DNA of 64,000 nt from contig NZ_HG938353.1 in the NCBI RefSeq assembly GCF_000731315.1, forward strand, positions 930,001-994,000. Direction: 5' to 3'. Source of the stretch: Neorhizobium galegae bv. orientalis str. HAMBI 540. GTDB lineage: Bacteria > Pseudomonadota > Alphaproteobacteria > Rhizobiales > Rhizobiaceae. A program made the translations under genes and the position numbers. Of the stretch, positions 17,387 to 26,457 are shown piece by piece (positions within the stretch are counted from its first letter, which is position 1; each line of letters opens with the position of its first letter). Below the pieces are notes generated by a model. It was not told the DNA's origin. It was given only the letters and a program-made list of their open reading frames with translations, and made no database searches.

Positions 17387-18610
17387 ATGCCCAATCCCTA
17401 TCGCGAAATATTCGCAAGGCCGGGTACGAAAGGTTTTTCCGCCGCCGCCTTCGTGGCGCGGCTGCCGCTGCCGATGACGACGATCGGCCTTGTCGCCATG
17501 CTTTCCCAGACGCATGGCGAATATTGGCTGGCCGGCGCGGTCTCGGCCACGTTTGCCCTCGCCAACGCCTTCATCTCCCCGCAGGTGTCGCGCTGGGTGG
17601 ATGCGAAAGGCCAGTCGGCCGTGCTGCTGCCGACGACGATCGTCACCTTCCTGGCGCTGATCGGTCTTGCCGCCGCCGCCTGGATGCGCTGGCCGATCTG
17701 GACGCTGTTTGCCTTCGCCCTCGTCGCCGGGCTGATGCCGAGCATGATGGCGCTGGTGCGCGCCCGCTGGTCGGAGATCTATCGCGACCGGCCTGAACTG
17801 CACACCGCCTTCGCCTTCGAATCTGTCATCGACGAGCTCGTCTATATCTGCGGCCCGGTCTTCGGCATCGGCCTCAGCGTCGCGCTCTTCCCGGAGGCCG
17901 GCGTGCTCGCGTCGGCCGCTTTCCTGGCGGTCGGCACGACGCTCTTCGTGGTCCAGAAATCGACCGAACCGAAGGTCGATCCGCAGCGGATGAAAGGCGG
18001 CGGTTCGGTCATGCGGCTGCGTGCCATGTGGTTCCTGGTGGTGCTCTGCGCCGGCATGGGCGTCATCTTCGGCACGGCGGAAGTCTCGGTCGTCGCCTTC
18101 TCGGAAGCGATGGGAAACAAGGGCGCCGCAAGCTACATCCTGTCTGCCTATGCTGCCGGCTCCTTCGTGGTCGGCATCGTCTTCGGCGCCATCAAGTTCA
18201 AGTCGTCGCTGGCCCGCCGGCTGCTCTTCGCAAGCCTCGTCGCCGCCGTCACCACGCTGCCCACGCCCTTCGTCGGCAGCCTCTGGGGGCTGACGGCGGT
18301 CATCTTCCTTGCCGGCGCTGCGATCTCGCCGACCTTCATCAGCGCCATGACCCTGATCGAACGCATCGTCCCGTCCTCGCAGGTCACGGAAGGCATCACC
18401 TATGCGATGACCGGCATGAGCATCGGCTTTGCCGCCGGCTCCTCGCTCGCCGGCTGGACGATTGATGCCCATGGCGCCTCCAACGGTTTCTGGGTTGCCG
18501 TCGCCGGCGGCGCGCTGGCGCTCACCACCATGCTCACCGGTTTTGGATTGCTGAGCCGGTCGGAGCCGCAGGCCGTGCCGGATGGCGTGGCGCTCAATCC
18601 CGCCGAGTAA
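17387..18610 (+). CDS. MFS efflux transporter under TetR control
   Basis: 407-residue major facilitator protein with about 12 hydrophobic segments (first from FSAAAFVARLPLPMTTIGLV). It lacks the 14-helix extension of QacA types. Divergent pairing with a TetR gene and shared operators suggests a drug- or toxin-responsive exporter; the substrate is unknown. AAGGAG lies 7 nt before the ATG at 17387. The gene ends at a short GC-rich palindrome shared with the convergent GNAT gene. Confidence 0.92.
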   Translation: MPNPYREIFARPGTKGFSAAAFVARLPLPMTTIGLVAMLSQTHGEYWLAGAVSATFALANAFISPQVSRWVDAKGQSAVLLPTTIVTFLALIGLAAAAWMRWPIWTLFAFALVAGLMPSMMALVRARWSEIYRDRPELHTAFAFESVIDELVYICGPVFGIGLSVALFPEAGVLASAAFLAVGTTLFVVQKSTEPKVDPQRMKGGGSVMRLRAMWFLVVLCAGMGVIFGTAEVSVVAFSEAMGNKGAASYILSAYAAGSFVVGIVFGAIKFKSSLARRLLFASLVAAVTTLPTPFVGSLWGLTAVIFLAGAAISPTFISAMTLIERIVPSSQVTEGITYAMTGMSIGFAAGSSLAGWTIDAHGASNGFWVAVAGGALALTTMLTGFGLLSRSEPQAVPDGVALNPAE

Positions 18611-18617
18611 TGGGAGG

Positions 18618-18636
18618 GGCCGCCGCGGCGGCCTTT
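18618..18636. terminator. GC-rich palindrome between convergent MFS and GNAT genes
   Basis: GGCCGCCGCGGCGGCC is a perfect 16-bp palindrome followed on the plus strand by TTT. It could end transcription in both directions, though the possible loop is very short. Confidence 0.4.
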
Positions 18637-19133
18637 CAACTTTCCGGCGACAGGCGCTCGAAATAATAGCGTTCCATCTCGGGCACGTAGCGCACCACCT
18701 GAAATCCGGTCTTTTCGAGCAGTCGCCGCGAGGCGGCATTCTCCGGCCGGGCAAAGGCCCCGACCTTTGGCAGCTTCAGGACCTCGTCGGCTTCATGCAT
18801 CGCTGCCGCCGTCAGCTCGCGGCCAAATCCCTTGCCCCAGCTATCGGGGTGAAAGTAGTAGCCGAGCTCGACGCCCCAGCCAGGATCGAAAGGGTCGTCG
18901 TAAAGCCCGCCCCAGCCGATGATCCGGCCACTCTCCTTCAGTTCGACCGTCCAGGGCGCGTAACCGTCGCGCCGCCGCCGCCATTCGTGCACCGCCACCC
19001 GCCGCCGGCATTCCCTCGGTGAGCCGTCCACATGGGTGAACCGCATCGCGTTCGGGTCGCCGAGGAATTCGAACAGGGCAGGGACGTCGGTAAGCTTTGG
19101 GCGCCTGAGGATGAGCCGGTCGGTGACGATCAT
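18636..19133 (-). CDS. GNAT family N-acetyltransferase (RimJ/RimL-like)
   Basis: 165 residues. It begins MIVTDRLILRRPKLTD, the usual opening of RimJ/RimL-type GNAT proteins, and contains the acetyl-CoA-binding region HPDSWGKGFGRELTAAA (motif A) and ENAASRRLLEKTGFQ (motif B). It probably acetylates a small molecule or a protein N-terminus; the target is unknown. The start at 19133 was chosen because the family opening lies there. It lies 13 bp downstream of the MOSC gene on the same strand and is probably the last gene of the DUF2339-HD-MOSC-GNAT operon. Confidence 0.9.
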   Translation of the reverse strand: MIVTDRLILRRPKLTDVPALFEFLGDPNAMRFTHVDGSPRECRRRVAVHEWRRRRDGYAPWTVELKESGRIIGWGGLYDDPFDPGWGVELGYYFHPDSWGKGFGRELTAAAMHEADEVLKLPKVGAFARPENAASRRLLEKTGFQVVRYVPEMERYYFERLSPES

Positions 19134-19146
19134 CGATGGGAACCGC

Positions 19147-19998
19147 TCAAGCACGCCGCTTGATCGCCCAGGCCTCCGGCCTCTCGGCAACCACTGTCGC
19201 AATATCGCCGACCTTGATCCGCCCGGTGCCGCGCGGCACGGCGTTCCAGCCGAACAGCGGTCCGGGCACGCGCCGGTCGGCGGACATGCGGATGCGGCCC
19301 ATGGCGGGGATCGGGTCCGGCACGCCGCGCGAGCCGGTCTGCTGGTCCTGCGTGGTCATGATGCAGCGGGCGCAGGGCTTGACGAAATCGAAGCGGATGC
19401 CGGCGATCTCGATGCCGGTCCAGCCGTCCTCCGCCCAGGGTTCGTCATGGTCGAGCACGATATTCGGCCGAAACCGTTCCATGCCGACCGCGCCTTCGCC
19501 CTTGGCCGCCATGTCCGCATTGAGCGCGGCGAGCGATCCGGTCGTGGTCACCAGCACCTGGTAGCCGTCCGCAAAGGTCACCGGCGAATTGTCGCCCGCC
19601 CATTCGGGGCTCGCGACGCGTCTTGCCTGTTGGTCGAAGAACACCAGCCGAATGTCCCGGCCGAGCCATTTCGACAGCGTCGCATTGGCCGCATCGTCGG
19701 CAAGCGCCGCGTTGACGCTCGATTTCCACACCACCGTCTCCATGCGCCGGTCCGCCGGCGGCCGGGCGACGCGGATCTCACCTTGCCCCTCCATCGCGAA
19801 GCGCACGGCATCCTTGTCCGGAGTGACCTCGAGCCTGGCAAGCGGCTGCAATTCCCGCTGGGTGATGAACATGCCGGTCGGATCGACGACCATCATCTCC
19901 CGGTCGCCGGGAATGCCCGCGGCCGTGATCTCCGCTTCGCCAAGCGCAATGCCGCGGCCGCTCTTCAGGGGATAGAGGTTGAGTTCGCTGATCCGCAT
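19147..19998 (-). CDS. MOSC domain-containing protein (YcbX-like)
   Basis: 283 residues. An N-terminal MOSC_N beta-barrel domain (MRISELNLYPLKSGRGI, with GDREMMVVDPTGMFITQRE) is followed by a MOSC domain whose conserved cysteine is in FVKPCARCIMTTQD, with the usual RFRPNIVLD upstream. MOSC proteins bind the molybdenum cofactor; YcbX-type enzymes reduce N-hydroxylated compounds. AGGAGA precedes the ATG at 19998. The HD gene lies 11 bp upstream in the same operon. Confidence 0.92.
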   Translation of the reverse strand: MRISELNLYPLKSGRGIALGEAEITAAGIPGDREMMVVDPTGMFITQRELQPLARLEVTPDKDAVRFAMEGQGEIRVARPPADRRMETVVWKSSVNAALADDAANATLSKWLGRDIRLVFFDQQARRVASPEWAGDNSPVTFADGYQVLVTTTGSLAALNADMAAKGEGAVGMERFRPNIVLDHDEPWAEDGWTGIEIAGIRFDFVKPCARCIMTTQDQQTGSRGVPDPIPAMGRIRMSADRRVPGPLFGWNAVPRGTGRIKVGDIATVVAERPEAWAIKRRA

Positions 19999-20009
19999 CG
20001 GGGTCTCCT

Positions 20010-20672
20010 TCAGATCTCGTCGATGAAGAGGTCGAGGACCTGCCTCAGCCGCTCATGCCGCTCGGTGGCAAAAGCCCGCCCCGCGGCCGTCTGGAAGCCG
20101 TCGGCGAGCTTGAACAGCTTCACCTCGAAATGGTCGATTGCAAACGCCTTGTCATCGAGCGGGCGGTGTCTGGCGAGCGGATCGGCCGGGTCGTAGAGGC
20201 CGGACCCCATCCGCCCGGCGATATAAAAACAGCGCGCCGCGCCCACCATGCCGATCGCATCCAGCCGGTCCGCATCCTGCAATATCCTGGCCTCCAGCGT
20301 CTCGGGCACGATATTGGCCGAAAAGCTGTGTGCCGTCACCGCATGCGCGACGGCCGCGATATCCGTCTTGTCCCATCCGAGATCGGCAAGGACGGTCGCG
20401 GCCTTCTCCGCCGCCAGCCGCGAGGCCTGTGTCCGCAGCGGCGAGTTCTTCTCCACCGAAACGCAATCATGCAGCAGCACGGCGGCGGCAAGCACTCGCC
20501 CGTCGCCGCCTTCCTTGGCATGGATGCGCATCGCATTGCGGAAGACGCGGAGAATATGGGCGATGTCGTGCGAGCCGTCGTCGCCTTCGGTCGCATGTGG
20601 AATCAGGGTATCGGCAAGCGCCTCGAAAGGCGAAAAGGCGGCGGCCAAGGAAGCGACAAGCGAAGTGGTCAC
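20010..20672 (-). CDS. HD domain phosphohydrolase
   Basis: 220 residues with an intact HD signature: SHDIAHILRVFRNA for the first His, LLHDCVSVEKNS for the HD pair and DADRLDAIGMVG for the last Asp. The layout matches the YedJ-like group of soluble metal-dependent phosphohydrolases, substrate unknown. The start is GTG at 20672, overlapping the DUF2339 stop by 4 bp (GTGA), so translation is probably coupled to it. Confidence 0.9.
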   Translation of the reverse strand: MTTSLVASLAAAFSPFEALADTLIPHATEGDDGSHDIAHILRVFRNAMRIHAKEGGDGRVLAAAVLLHDCVSVEKNSPLRTQASRLAAEKAATVLADLGWDKTDIAAVAHAVTAHSFSANIVPETLEARILQDADRLDAIGMVGAARCFYIAGRMGSGLYDPADPLARHRPLDDKAFAIDHFEVKLFKLADGFQTAAGRAFATERHERLRQVLDLFIDEI

Positions 20673-23476
20673 GAAACGGGTTCCTGGGAATCAACGGCGG
20701 CGGGTTCACCGCTCTTGTTCACCAGAATGCGCTGGTAGAAAAGCCCGATCCCGATCAGCACCGCACCGAGCCCGATGAACGACAGCGCCCGGAGAATCCC
20801 TTCGAGATTCGACATGTCGACCAGGAACACTTTTACCACGGCGACCAGCACGAGACCGGCGGAGGCGAGCCGCAGGCTCTTGGCGTCGAGCTTGGAGCCG
20901 ATCGCCAGCAGCGCCACGCCGATCAGCAGCCAGACCACCGAATAGGTATAGGTCTCGGCGGCCATGAACCCCTTCCAGTCGGCAATGTTCTCGCCCTGCC
21001 AGAAGCGCCGCACCGAAAGCGTCGCCCACAGGAAACCGAGCACCGCGCCGGCCAGCGCCAGCATGATCACATAGGGCATCGGCCGCCGCCCGCGGGCGTA
21101 ATAGGCGACCAGCGCATAGGCGAGGCCTGGCAAGAGATAACCGAGCAGCAGCAGGTTGAAGAAAGGCCAAGCGCCGGTGTTTTCGCCGCTGAAATAGGGG
21201 TTGAGGCCGAACACGTGCAGCGACAGCGCATTGGCGGTGGCGAGCACGCCGGCGATCATCGAACCCCAGCGGAAGACAGGGCTTGGGCGTTTGAAATCGA
21301 GCGTCATCAAAATCCCTGAGAAACCGACCGTCAGCAGCGTGTAGATCGACTGCTCGCCGAGCGTCGGCACCCGGTCGTCGAGCACGCCGCCATTCATCGC
21401 ATGGCGCACCAGAACCGCGACCGTCATCAGCGAGGCGAGCGACGCAAGCGCCTGCATCAGGTTGCGGATGCGGAAATCCGAAGAGTCCTTCAACAGATAG
21501 GCGGTCACGATCGCCAGCAGCGTCGGAATGCCGTAGCCCGGCAAAAGCGCGTTGAAGAACGGCGTGGTGCCAAGGCTGTTCTGGCCGATCAGCGTCGGCT
21601 CCCAGGCGATCCGCCCGAACACGATCAGGATAGCCGCCGCCATCATCCACGGCAGCGCCGGCCATGGCCGAGCCCGCATGCCGAGCACATAGGCAAACCC
21701 GAGTACCGAGACGAGAATGGTGGTGACGATGCCGTTGGTCAGCGCGTGCAGCGCCAGCGTGAAGCCCGCAAACGATCCGGCAACGACCAGGTTGGCCGCC
21801 CAGTCGATGCGTCCTTCGCTCGTCTCGTCACGCTCGCGGAACAGCCATTCGGCGCCCGCCAGCAGCACGAGGCCGAGGCCGAGCCCGTAAAGCCCATGGG
21901 TCCAGTCGTGCCCGAGATTGCCGAAATTGAGGAAGCTGATGGTCGCCAGTGCCACCGGCACGCCGGACATCAGGACGCTCCAGACCATCGAAAATTCCGG
22001 TTCGGTCTTGCGGAAGCGCTTCAGGAACGCAAAGCCGAGCAGGGTGAAGACCGCCCCGAGCAGCAGGCTGACGCCGACTTCCGTCGCATAGGTTACGACC
22101 GGCAGCGGTTCGTTGCCGACCGGTTGCGGCACATAGGTATCGAGGAGCAAAAGCGCCACGACGAAGAGGTTCAACACCGCCCCGCCGGCGGCGATCATCG
22201 CCGGCCAAACCGTATAGGCGCGGCTGGCGCCGAGTGCGGCGAGTGCCGCGATCACGGCAGCGGAGGCGAAATACGGATCGACGCCGGTGACCGAATCCGC
22301 CACTAGCATGGCGAGCGCCGGCAGAGCCGACATGATCGCGACCGAGAGCGTGATGGTCAGCGGCTGGCGTCCGAGCAGCCCGCTCCAGCCGCTCTTTGCC
22401 ACGCGGTCGGTGCCATAGACGGCACCCGGCCAGAAGAAGCCGGTGCCGGCGATCATCACGATCAGCGTCAGCGTCGGGGGCATCGGGTCGAAATCATTAG
22501 CGCCGAACGTGTAGGCGATCGCCCACAGCCCGATGCCGATATTGGCGAGCATCGGCACGATGGTCCAGCGGCGGAAGCGCGAGGCGGCGTTGACCGCGAC
22601 CCAGGTGAGGCCGAGGAAGATGAATAGCGCGTTGGCGTTCGGTTGTTCGCTGGCGACGAGGGCCGGCGTCAGCAGCGAGGCGAGCAGGCCGAGCCCGGCG
22701 AGCGCCTGCCCGTGCAGCAGCGACAGCCCGATCGTCGCGAAGGAGACGAGCGCCAGCAGGATGAAGGCCGGCGTCGCGCCGATGAATTCGTAGACTCCGT
22801 AGGCCGCATAGATAGCGCCCAGCAGCGTCACTGCTCCCGCTGCCGTCAGCGCGCCGGGGATCATTGCATTGCTGAACCGATCGGATACCTGCGGCATCGC
22901 CCGGCGCCGGACGATCTCGCCGCCGGCCATCAGCACGAGGCCGAACAGGCAGGCGAGCACGAGGCGCGCGCCCGGTCCGAGCAGCCCCGCCTCGATCGAC
23001 GCGCGCACCAGAAAGATGCCGCCGAAGGCAAGCGCCACGCCGCCGACCCAGACCGGCCAGCGGGCGCCGAGATAGCTCTCGAGATTTTCGCGGTTTTTCG
23101 GTTTTGCGGGCGTTGGTGTCCGTGTCGTCGTCGCGACCGGGGCGGGAGCCTCTTCGCGGGCCGCAACGTCCTCGGCCGCCACGCTTGCCGCAATCGTCTC
23201 CTCCGGCAGGGCCTCTGCCGCAACCGGTTCGGCCTGGGGCACCGGTTCTGCTCGAACCGCCGGTTCTTCGGTCACCGCTTCGGTGGCGATAACAGCCGCC
23301 GCAGCGGGAACTGTCGCCGGGGCAGCCACGGGTGCCGCCGTGGAAACCGGCTGCGTGGAAAGCAGCCCGACCTTGATCGCCTCCAGCTCTTTTTCGAGCG
23401 CTGCCACCCGGGTCGATGTCTTGCGGTAGAGCCCCACCATCAGGATCACCAGCAGCAGGAGGAGGATTTCGATCAT
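20669..23476 (-). CDS. DUF2339 multi-spanning membrane protein
   Basis: About 935 residues. After one N-terminal membrane helix (MIEILLLLLVILMVGLYRK) comes a short coiled coil and an Ala/Pro/Glu-rich linker (about 25-130). Then there are some 24 or more closely packed hydrophobic helices to the C-terminus, as in DUF2339 proteins. Function is unknown; the size and many helices suggest a transporter or envelope role. ATG 23476 is listed; an in-frame TTG at 23503 would add nine residues. First gene of the DUF2339-HD-MOSC-GNAT operon. Confidence 0.9.
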   Translation of the reverse strand: MIEILLLLLVILMVGLYRKTSTRVAALEKELEAIKVGLLSTQPVSTAAPVAAPATVPAAAAVIATEAVTEEPAVRAEPVPQAEPVAAEALPEETIAASVAAEDVAAREEAPAPVATTTRTPTPAKPKNRENLESYLGARWPVWVGGVALAFGGIFLVRASIEAGLLGPGARLVLACLFGLVLMAGGEIVRRRAMPQVSDRFSNAMIPGALTAAGAVTLLGAIYAAYGVYEFIGATPAFILLALVSFATIGLSLLHGQALAGLGLLASLLTPALVASEQPNANALFIFLGLTWVAVNAASRFRRWTIVPMLANIGIGLWAIAYTFGANDFDPMPPTLTLIVMIAGTGFFWPGAVYGTDRVAKSGWSGLLGRQPLTITLSVAIMSALPALAMLVADSVTGVDPYFASAAVIAALAALGASRAYTVWPAMIAAGGAVLNLFVVALLLLDTYVPQPVGNEPLPVVTYATEVGVSLLLGAVFTLLGFAFLKRFRKTEPEFSMVWSVLMSGVPVALATISFLNFGNLGHDWTHGLYGLGLGLVLLAGAEWLFRERDETSEGRIDWAANLVVAGSFAGFTLALHALTNGIVTTILVSVLGFAYVLGMRARPWPALPWMMAAAILIVFGRIAWEPTLIGQNSLGTTPFFNALLPGYGIPTLLAIVTAYLLKDSSDFRIRNLMQALASLASLMTVAVLVRHAMNGGVLDDRVPTLGEQSIYTLLTVGFSGILMTLDFKRPSPVFRWGSMIAGVLATANALSLHVFGLNPYFSGENTGAWPFFNLLLLGYLLPGLAYALVAYYARGRRPMPYVIMLALAGAVLGFLWATLSVRRFWQGENIADWKGFMAAETYTYSVVWLLIGVALLAIGSKLDAKSLRLASAGLVLVAVVKVFLVDMSNLEGILRALSFIGLGAVLIGIGLFYQRILVNKSGEPAAVDSQEPVS

Positions 23477-23625
23477 CGGCACGCTCGCGGGTGAAGGGTT
23501 CAATCAGCCGGTTATACAATTGCCGGCCGAGGGAAGGGAAGAGCCGTGTTCCACAACCAATCAGGCGCCGGGTTGGGTGTCGGTCACGGTCCCGTGCCGC
23601 AATGACCGTGTCCCATCCGCGCCGG

Positions 23626-24111
23626 TCACCCGGCCTGGAAAACACCCCGCAAGTGCTCGACGACCTCTGCAACGCTCGGCCCCTGGATCGGCGGCGGTAC
23701 CGACCGTTCGCAAAATTCCCGCCAGACGAAGAACGTCAGTTCTGCGCCATCTGTGGCGGTCTCGCCCGGGCCTTCCGCGAAAGTGTTGAGCATCCGGTAG
23801 CGATCGTCCTGCCAGAAAAGTGCTTCCACCCAGCCGTAGATCGGGATCACGTGGAAATGGATCGAATGGCCCGGCGTATGGCCGTAACGCCCGATATAGA
23901 CCCGCTCCGCGTTCAGGCCTCGGCCCAGCGCCCTCTGAGCCTTCGCCATCAGTGGCCCGAGTTCCCGCAACGCCTCCTCCGCAAGCTCGGAGAGATCATT
24001 CACAAAGCGCTTCGAGCCGATCATCAGATAACCGGGAAGGGCGGAATTGGTCCGGTGGTTGACGAGCCAATGTTCGGTCTCGAAGACATGGAATTCTGGA
24101 GGAATGCGCAT
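23626..24111 (-). CDS. HIT family protein
   Basis: 161 residues of the histidine-triad nucleotide hydrolase/transferase superfamily. The C-terminal motif reads HSIHFHVIP: where most members have H-x-H-x-H, the first triad position is Ser here, while the two following His are kept. It probably hydrolyses a nucleotide phosphodiester or phosphoramidate such as Ap4A. ATG 24111 was chosen because the family begins near MRIPPEFHVFETEHW. It is divergent from the RES-Xre pair. Confidence 0.88.
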   Translation of the reverse strand: MRIPPEFHVFETEHWLVNHRTNSALPGYLMIGSKRFVNDLSELAEEALRELGPLMAKAQRALGRGLNAERVYIGRYGHTPGHSIHFHVIPIYGWVEALFWQDDRYRMLNTFAEGPGETATDGAELTFFVWREFCERSVPPPIQGPSVAEVVEHLRGVFQAG

Positions 24112-24184
24112 CTCGACCGACCTTCTGCAGACAGTTCCCCCAAGCGATAGCAAATAGCGGCAATTCGGCCAATGTATCAAAAAG

Positions 24185-24196
24185 GGTCATTTGACC
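24185..24196. promoter_or_regulatory. Palindrome upstream of the RES-Xre pair
   Basis: GGTCATTTGACC: 5-bp perfect arms around TT, directly upstream of the putative -35 box. A plausible autoregulatory site for the antitoxin, by position only. Confidence 0.4.
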
Positions 24197-24224
24197 TTTA
24201 CATTGAGTGCAAATGGCCTAAACT
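24197..24224 (+). promoter_or_regulatory. RES-Xre promoter
   Basis: TTTACA (24197-24202), 16-bp spacer, TAAACT (24219-24224). CAGGAG at 24235-24240 is the ribosome site, 7 nt before the antitoxin ATG. Confidence 0.5.
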
Positions 24225-24247
24225 TAAGGCCAAGCAGGAGCCTTGCC

Positions 24248-24637
24248 ATGGAAGTCGCAGCCAGAAAAGAAAAAGCGGAACAGCTGACGGCCGTCGCGCT
24301 GAAGGCCTTTGGCAATGTCGTCGCCGAATGGGGCGTGCCGGTGAACGAAGCGGCGGCCCTCGCGGACATGTCGGAAAGCACCTGGAAACGTGCCCGAAAA
24401 CCCGGATATTCCGGAGGCCTCACCAAGGACCAGATGCTGCGTCTCAGCGCCGTCATCGGCATCTACAAAGCCCTGAAACTCTATTTCAGCGATCCGATTG
24501 CTTCCAGATGGATGACGTTGCCGAACGAGGGGCCGCTGTTCCGCGGCACCCGCCCCATCGATACGCTGATCGACGAGGGGCTGCCGCAATTCCTCGCGGT
24601 GCGCAATTACCTCGATGCCCTGCGGGGCGGCGCGTGA
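24248..24637 (+). CDS. MbcA/ParS/Xre-type antitoxin
   Basis: 129 residues. An N-terminal helix-turn-helix of the Xre antitoxin type (WGVPVNEAAALADMSESTWKR contains it, about residues 28-48) is followed by the DUF2384 toxin-binding domain (about 70-129, with PLFRGTRPIDTLIDEG). It neutralises the RES toxin by binding and represses its own promoter in studied cases. It overlaps the toxin gene by 4 bp (GTGA), antitoxin first, as is usual in RES-Xre modules. Confidence 0.92.
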   Translation: MEVAARKEKAEQLTAVALKAFGNVVAEWGVPVNEAAALADMSESTWKRARKPGYSGGLTKDQMLRLSAVIGIYKALKLYFSDPIASRWMTLPNEGPLFRGTRPIDTLIDEGLPQFLAVRNYLDALRGGA

Positions 24638-25326
24638 TCGTGACTTCGGTTAGCGACCGGGCCCTTGTGCGGCTGATCCCGGCGACCTACCACAAGCCGC
24701 CGAGCCTGCGCGGCCTGGTGGATAGCGACGAGGAACTGGCGATCCTTGCCGAGATCGAGGGCATGACCAGCGCGCGGCTGACCGCCGAGCGCGGGTTGAA
24801 CCTCTATCTCGACCGCCGCGAGCTCGCCTGGAAACGCCGCAAGCACGACCTGCAGGTCTACGGCAACACTCATATCAACGCCGCCTTCACCTACACGCGA
24901 AAAGGTGGAAACCGCTTCAACGACGAAAACCGCGGCGCCTGGTACTGCAGCTGGGACACAATGACGTCGATTGCCGAGGTCGCCTTCCACAAGACGCGGG
25001 AACTGCGGTTCATCGGCGTCTTTGAGGAAACGGCGCGTTATGTCGAACTGCTGGCGGATTTTATCGGCGAGTATCCGGACATCGCCGACGAGAGGGAACA
25101 CCCGGCGCTCGATCCGGATCCCGCGATCGGCTACCCCCAGGGGCAGGCGCTCGCCGAAAGATTGAGGCGCGACGGGCATGATGGACTGATCTATCCGTCG
25201 GTACGGCACGATCAGGGCCGCTGTCTCGTCGCCTTCGAACCGACGGCCATCCGCAACGTCCGTCCGGGCGCTTCCTGGGACATCGTCTGGTCGGGCAGTG
25301 AGGAATACGACCTCAAAGCCGTGTGA
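24634..25326 (+). CDS. RES domain toxin (NAD+ phosphorylase family)
   Basis: 230 residues from a GTG start at 24634. The RES domain is visible: an N-terminal RLIPATYHKPPSL, then GGNRFNDENRGAWYCSWDTMTS with its Arg and Ser positions, AEVAFH with the conserved Glu, and a late GLIYPSVRHDQGRCLVAF. Characterised members degrade NAD+ by phosphorolysis and arrest growth unless bound by the cognate Xre antitoxin. The key residues seem present, so the toxin looks active. It converges with the MscS gene. Confidence 0.92.
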   Translation: MIVTSVSDRALVRLIPATYHKPPSLRGLVDSDEELAILAEIEGMTSARLTAERGLNLYLDRRELAWKRRKHDLQVYGNTHINAAFTYTRKGGNRFNDENRGAWYCSWDTMTSIAEVAFHKTRELRFIGVFEETARYVELLADFIGEYPDIADEREHPALDPDPAIGYPQGQALAERLRRDGHDGLIYPSVRHDQGRCLVAFEPTAIRNVRPGASWDIVWSGSEEYDLKAV

Positions 25327-25362
25327 CGGCGATCGCCGAGCAGATTCTCGTAAAAAATTTGG

Positions 25363-25403
25363 GCATCGGGGCCGGCTTCCTCGTGAAAAGCCGGCCCCGA
25401 TGC
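25363..25403 (-). terminator. Intrinsic terminator of the MscS gene
   Basis: A 16-bp perfect inverted repeat (left arm GCATCGGGGCCGGCTT, 9-nt loop). On the minus strand it lies 10 bp past the mscS stop and is followed by CCCAAATTTTTT. It may also end the convergent RES toxin transcript. Confidence 0.8.
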
Positions 25404-25413
25404 ATCCTTTCCT

Positions 25414-26337
25414 TCAGGTCCGCTGCGTAACCGGTTCGTCCGCACCGTGAGGAGCCGGAGGTCCGCTCTCACCGGTGACGTCGCGGGTTTCTACCTGAGG
25501 GTCTGGAATCTGTTCCGGCGATTTGTCGCCAAGGAATTTGTCGCCAGGGAACTTATCAAAGGCGAGCTTGACGTCCCTGGTCAGGTCACGGCCGGTTTCC
25601 CACCAGTCGCTGCTCTTCGTCCAGTAGCGCAGCGTCAGCTTGGCGCTGCCGGCATCGAATTCGGACACGTAGACGGTCGGCGCCGGATCCTTCAGCACCC
25701 GCCTGTCGCCGCTGGCGATCGCCATCAGTTTCGCCTGGGTCCGGCCGATGTCGCGGTCGGTGCCGATGCTGACCGAAATCTCGTTGCGGCGTGTTTTCAG
25801 CCGGCTGTAATTGGTGATCGGCACGTTCCACAACGTCGAGTTCGGCGCCAGCCGATAGACGCCATCGGCGGTCCGAAGTTCGGTCGCAAACAGTCCGACA
25901 TCGACGATCGTGCCGGTGACGCTGCCAGTCTCGATGCTCTCCCCCACCCGGAACGGCCGCAGGACCAGGAGCATGATGCCCGCCGCGATGTTCTGCAGCG
26001 TACCCTGCAGCGCCAGGCCGACCGCAAGGCCGATCGCGCCCAGCGCCGCGAGCACCGATGCCGTCTGCACCCCGAACTGGCCGAGCACCATGACGATGAC
26101 GAGAACCAGCATCGCATAACGGATGATATTGGAGAAAAATTGCGACAGCGTCGCGTCGATGCCGTGGATGCGCGACAGGCCGCGATGGGCCCAGCGGCTG
26201 ATCAGGCCGGCGGCCATCCAGCCGAGAATGAGGAGAACGATCGCACCGACGGCGGAGAAGGAATATTGCACCGCCAGCGCGCTCAACTGAGCGAGCGCCG
26301 CTCTGGTTGCCACAACAAATTCCGACGCCTGGTCCAT
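25414..26337 (-). CDS. MscS family mechanosensitive channel
   Basis: 307 residues. Three transmembrane helices (about 25-47, 68-90 and the pore helix around 94-125, rich in Gly/Ala: ALGAIGLAVGLALQGTLQN) are followed by the MscS beta domain (RPFRVGESIETGSVTGTI) and a cytoplasmic domain. Small-conductance mechanosensitive channels release solutes on hypo-osmotic shock. The C-terminal ~40 residues are charged and probably disordered, with a GDKF/LGDK near-repeat. A strong terminator follows. Confidence 0.93.
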   Translation of the reverse strand: MDQASEFVVATRAALAQLSALAVQYSFSAVGAIVLLILGWMAAGLISRWAHRGLSRIHGIDATLSQFFSNIIRYAMLVLVIVMVLGQFGVQTASVLAALGAIGLAVGLALQGTLQNIAAGIMLLVLRPFRVGESIETGSVTGTIVDVGLFATELRTADGVYRLAPNSTLWNVPITNYSRLKTRRNEISVSIGTDRDIGRTQAKLMAIASGDRRVLKDPAPTVYVSEFDAGSAKLTLRYWTKSSDWWETGRDLTRDVKLAFDKFPGDKFLGDKSPEQIPDPQVETRDVTGESGPPAPHGADEPVTQRT

Positions 26338-26401
26338 CCGGCGGTCTGCTCCTTCTTTCGGTTTCGCCGTTAATTGGCGCAGCAGGCCGCGAGGTCAAGA
26401 G

Positions 26402-26424
26402 AAAAATGGAGGTTTCCCGCCTCC
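26402..26424 (-). terminator. Intrinsic terminator of the ygfZ-HD-phosphatase operon
   Basis: On the minus strand TGGAGG-CGGGAAA-CCTCCA is followed directly by TTTTTC. It lies 33 bp past the phosphatase stop: a typical rho-independent terminator. Confidence 0.8.
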
Positions 26425-26457
26425 AGCTAAACAATTAGGAAAATTCAACTTTCAGGT

